Of a stretch of DNA of 49,743 bases, positions 48,877 to 49,743 are shown in pieces. Where the stretch lies: the NCBI GenBank assembly GCA_022578965.1, contig MU400766.1, forward strand, positions 1 to 49,743, in the 5' to 3' direction. The notes under the pieces are model-generated. The model was not told the DNA's origin. It was given only the letters and a program-made list of their open reading frames with translations, and did no database searches. Numbering within the stretch: the stretch's first letter is position 1; each line of letters opens with the position of its first letter. Source of the stretch: Xylaria sp. FL1777 (taxonomy: Eukaryota; Ascomycota; Sordariomycetes; Xylariales; Xylariaceae). The translations under genes were made by a program, and so were the position numbers.

Positions 48877-49082
48877 ATTTTAAGTGCTTTAAACTAGAAT
48901 GGTCCTTACGTTTGTACTTTTTTAGCTATACTACTTCTTTACTAATTATAACCCTTTTTACCTCCTTTAATACAAACTTAGAATTTTGGTTTAAAGCAAC
49001 TATGTTGATTTTTCTGCTTAGGTTTTTATTTAAAAAACAACAAACTATAATTTATTTACGTAGCAATTTTAAATCTGTTTAA
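48849..49082 (+). other. Less mutated island with a 77-codon open frame of unknown nature
   Basis: In 48,901-49,020, 9 of 22 C residues are preceded by T or C, against essentially none in most of the window, so this patch escaped much of the mutation (GGTCCTTACG, ACCTCCTTTAA). The plus frame from ATG at 48,849 encodes 77 residues with a hydrophobic middle (TTSLLIITLF) and a basic C-terminal part (FLFKKQQ). I do not recognise it. It could be a fragment of a single-copy gene, an intron-bounded exon, or non-coding single-copy DNA. Confidence 0.3.
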
Positions 49083-49743
49083 AGTTATACTTAATTAATT
49101 AATTATTATATTTTGCATATAGTTATATTTTTTTTATATTTTTTTAACGCTTAGTTTTTGTTGCATTATATACCATAGATTTTTTAACCAAAATATTGTT
49201 TTTTTTACTATTATTTTTTCTGCAATTATTTTGCTTGCTTATATAATTTATTATATTAGCGTTTATATTACTTTTTATATTTAAATTAACCAACTTTTTT
49301 AATATTACTTTTATTATTTTTAACTTTAAAAATAATTTTAATTATAAAAGCAACAATTTAAACAAGAAATTTAATTTTATATGCTAGTAATAAGTTATAA
49401 TAAACATACAAAAGTATTAATATTATAATTATAATTAAAGCTACAATTTTTATTAGTTTTTAAAAGAATAGCTTTTATTATAAACTATAACTAATAACTA
49501 ATTAAAGCTATAAATGCACAAAATAATTAACGTATTAAAAAACTTTAAAGTTTAATAGCGTTTTTAAAAAGCTAATATTTAAATAAAATTTAAAGAAAAT
49601 AATGCAAGTTATAATATTGCTAACATTTTTATATTTTAAAATAAGCTTTTTACTTTATTTAAATAATTAGCTTTTATTAAATTTAATTTTAAAGCATTTA
49701 AAGCTTTTAATAAAAAGCTTTATTAAATTAAAAATGTTTATAA
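49083..49743. other. AT-rich DNA to the window end, no gene seen
   Basis: The first 150 bases still contain some TpC and CpC (ACCATAGATTTTTTAACCAA near 49,172), then the sequence returns to the eroded pattern. No feature can be supported. Confidence 0.5.

Overview
The window begins with about 20 CCCTAA repeats (1-124), so base 1 is a chromosome end and coordinates increase toward the centromere. The TTAGGG-type telomere, remnants of a Pot2/Fot1-like DNA transposon and a Ty3/gypsy retrotransposon, and near-total C-to-T / G-to-A erosion of repeats point to a filamentous fungus, most likely an ascomycete, with repeat-induced point mutation (RIP) or a related process. G+C is about 14% in a hand-counted stretch (10,681-11,040). 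I found no intact protein-coding gene, no tRNA or rRNA gene and no CRISPR array. Every decodable gene is a mutated transposon remnant.

Layout. (1) 125-1,108 is AT-rich spacer with a small hairpin. (2) 1,109-6,387 is copy A of a subtelomeric repeat unit of about 5.2 kb. (3) 6,388-21,859 is eroded DNA with many separate tandem repeats (periods 45-165 bp), a trinucleotide tract, long T runs and two adjacent foldback palindromes. (4) 21,860-29,886 is a structurally complete minus-strand Ty3/gypsy element with 213-bp LTRs and a GTTTT target duplication, inserted in a 68-bp satellite. (5) 30,379-32,106 is featureless. (6) 32,226-44,435 holds copies B, C and D of the unit, head to tail. All share the centromere-proximal end, and C and D are shortened from the telomere-proximal side. 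Copy B is interrupted by a 1,862-bp Pot2/Fot1-like element with 49-bp inverted repeats and a TA target duplication. (7) 44,436-49,743 is eroded DNA with one less mutated island near 48,880-49,080.

There is no functional gene network here; what can be read is history. Copies of the 5.2-kb unit, the two LTRs and the two transposon ends differ from each other almost only by transitions, so each duplicate was mutated separately after duplication. Two points deserve most attention. First, surviving C is almost always preceded by G or A, so TpC and CpC were lost; this differs from the CpA preference of classical Neurospora RIP. Second, the B-C-D arrangement (fixed centromere-proximal end, variable telomere-proximal truncation, telomere-like CTAACC/TTAACC motif near the fixed end) resembles a telomere-attached retroelement array, although I could not recognise a coding domain in the unit.
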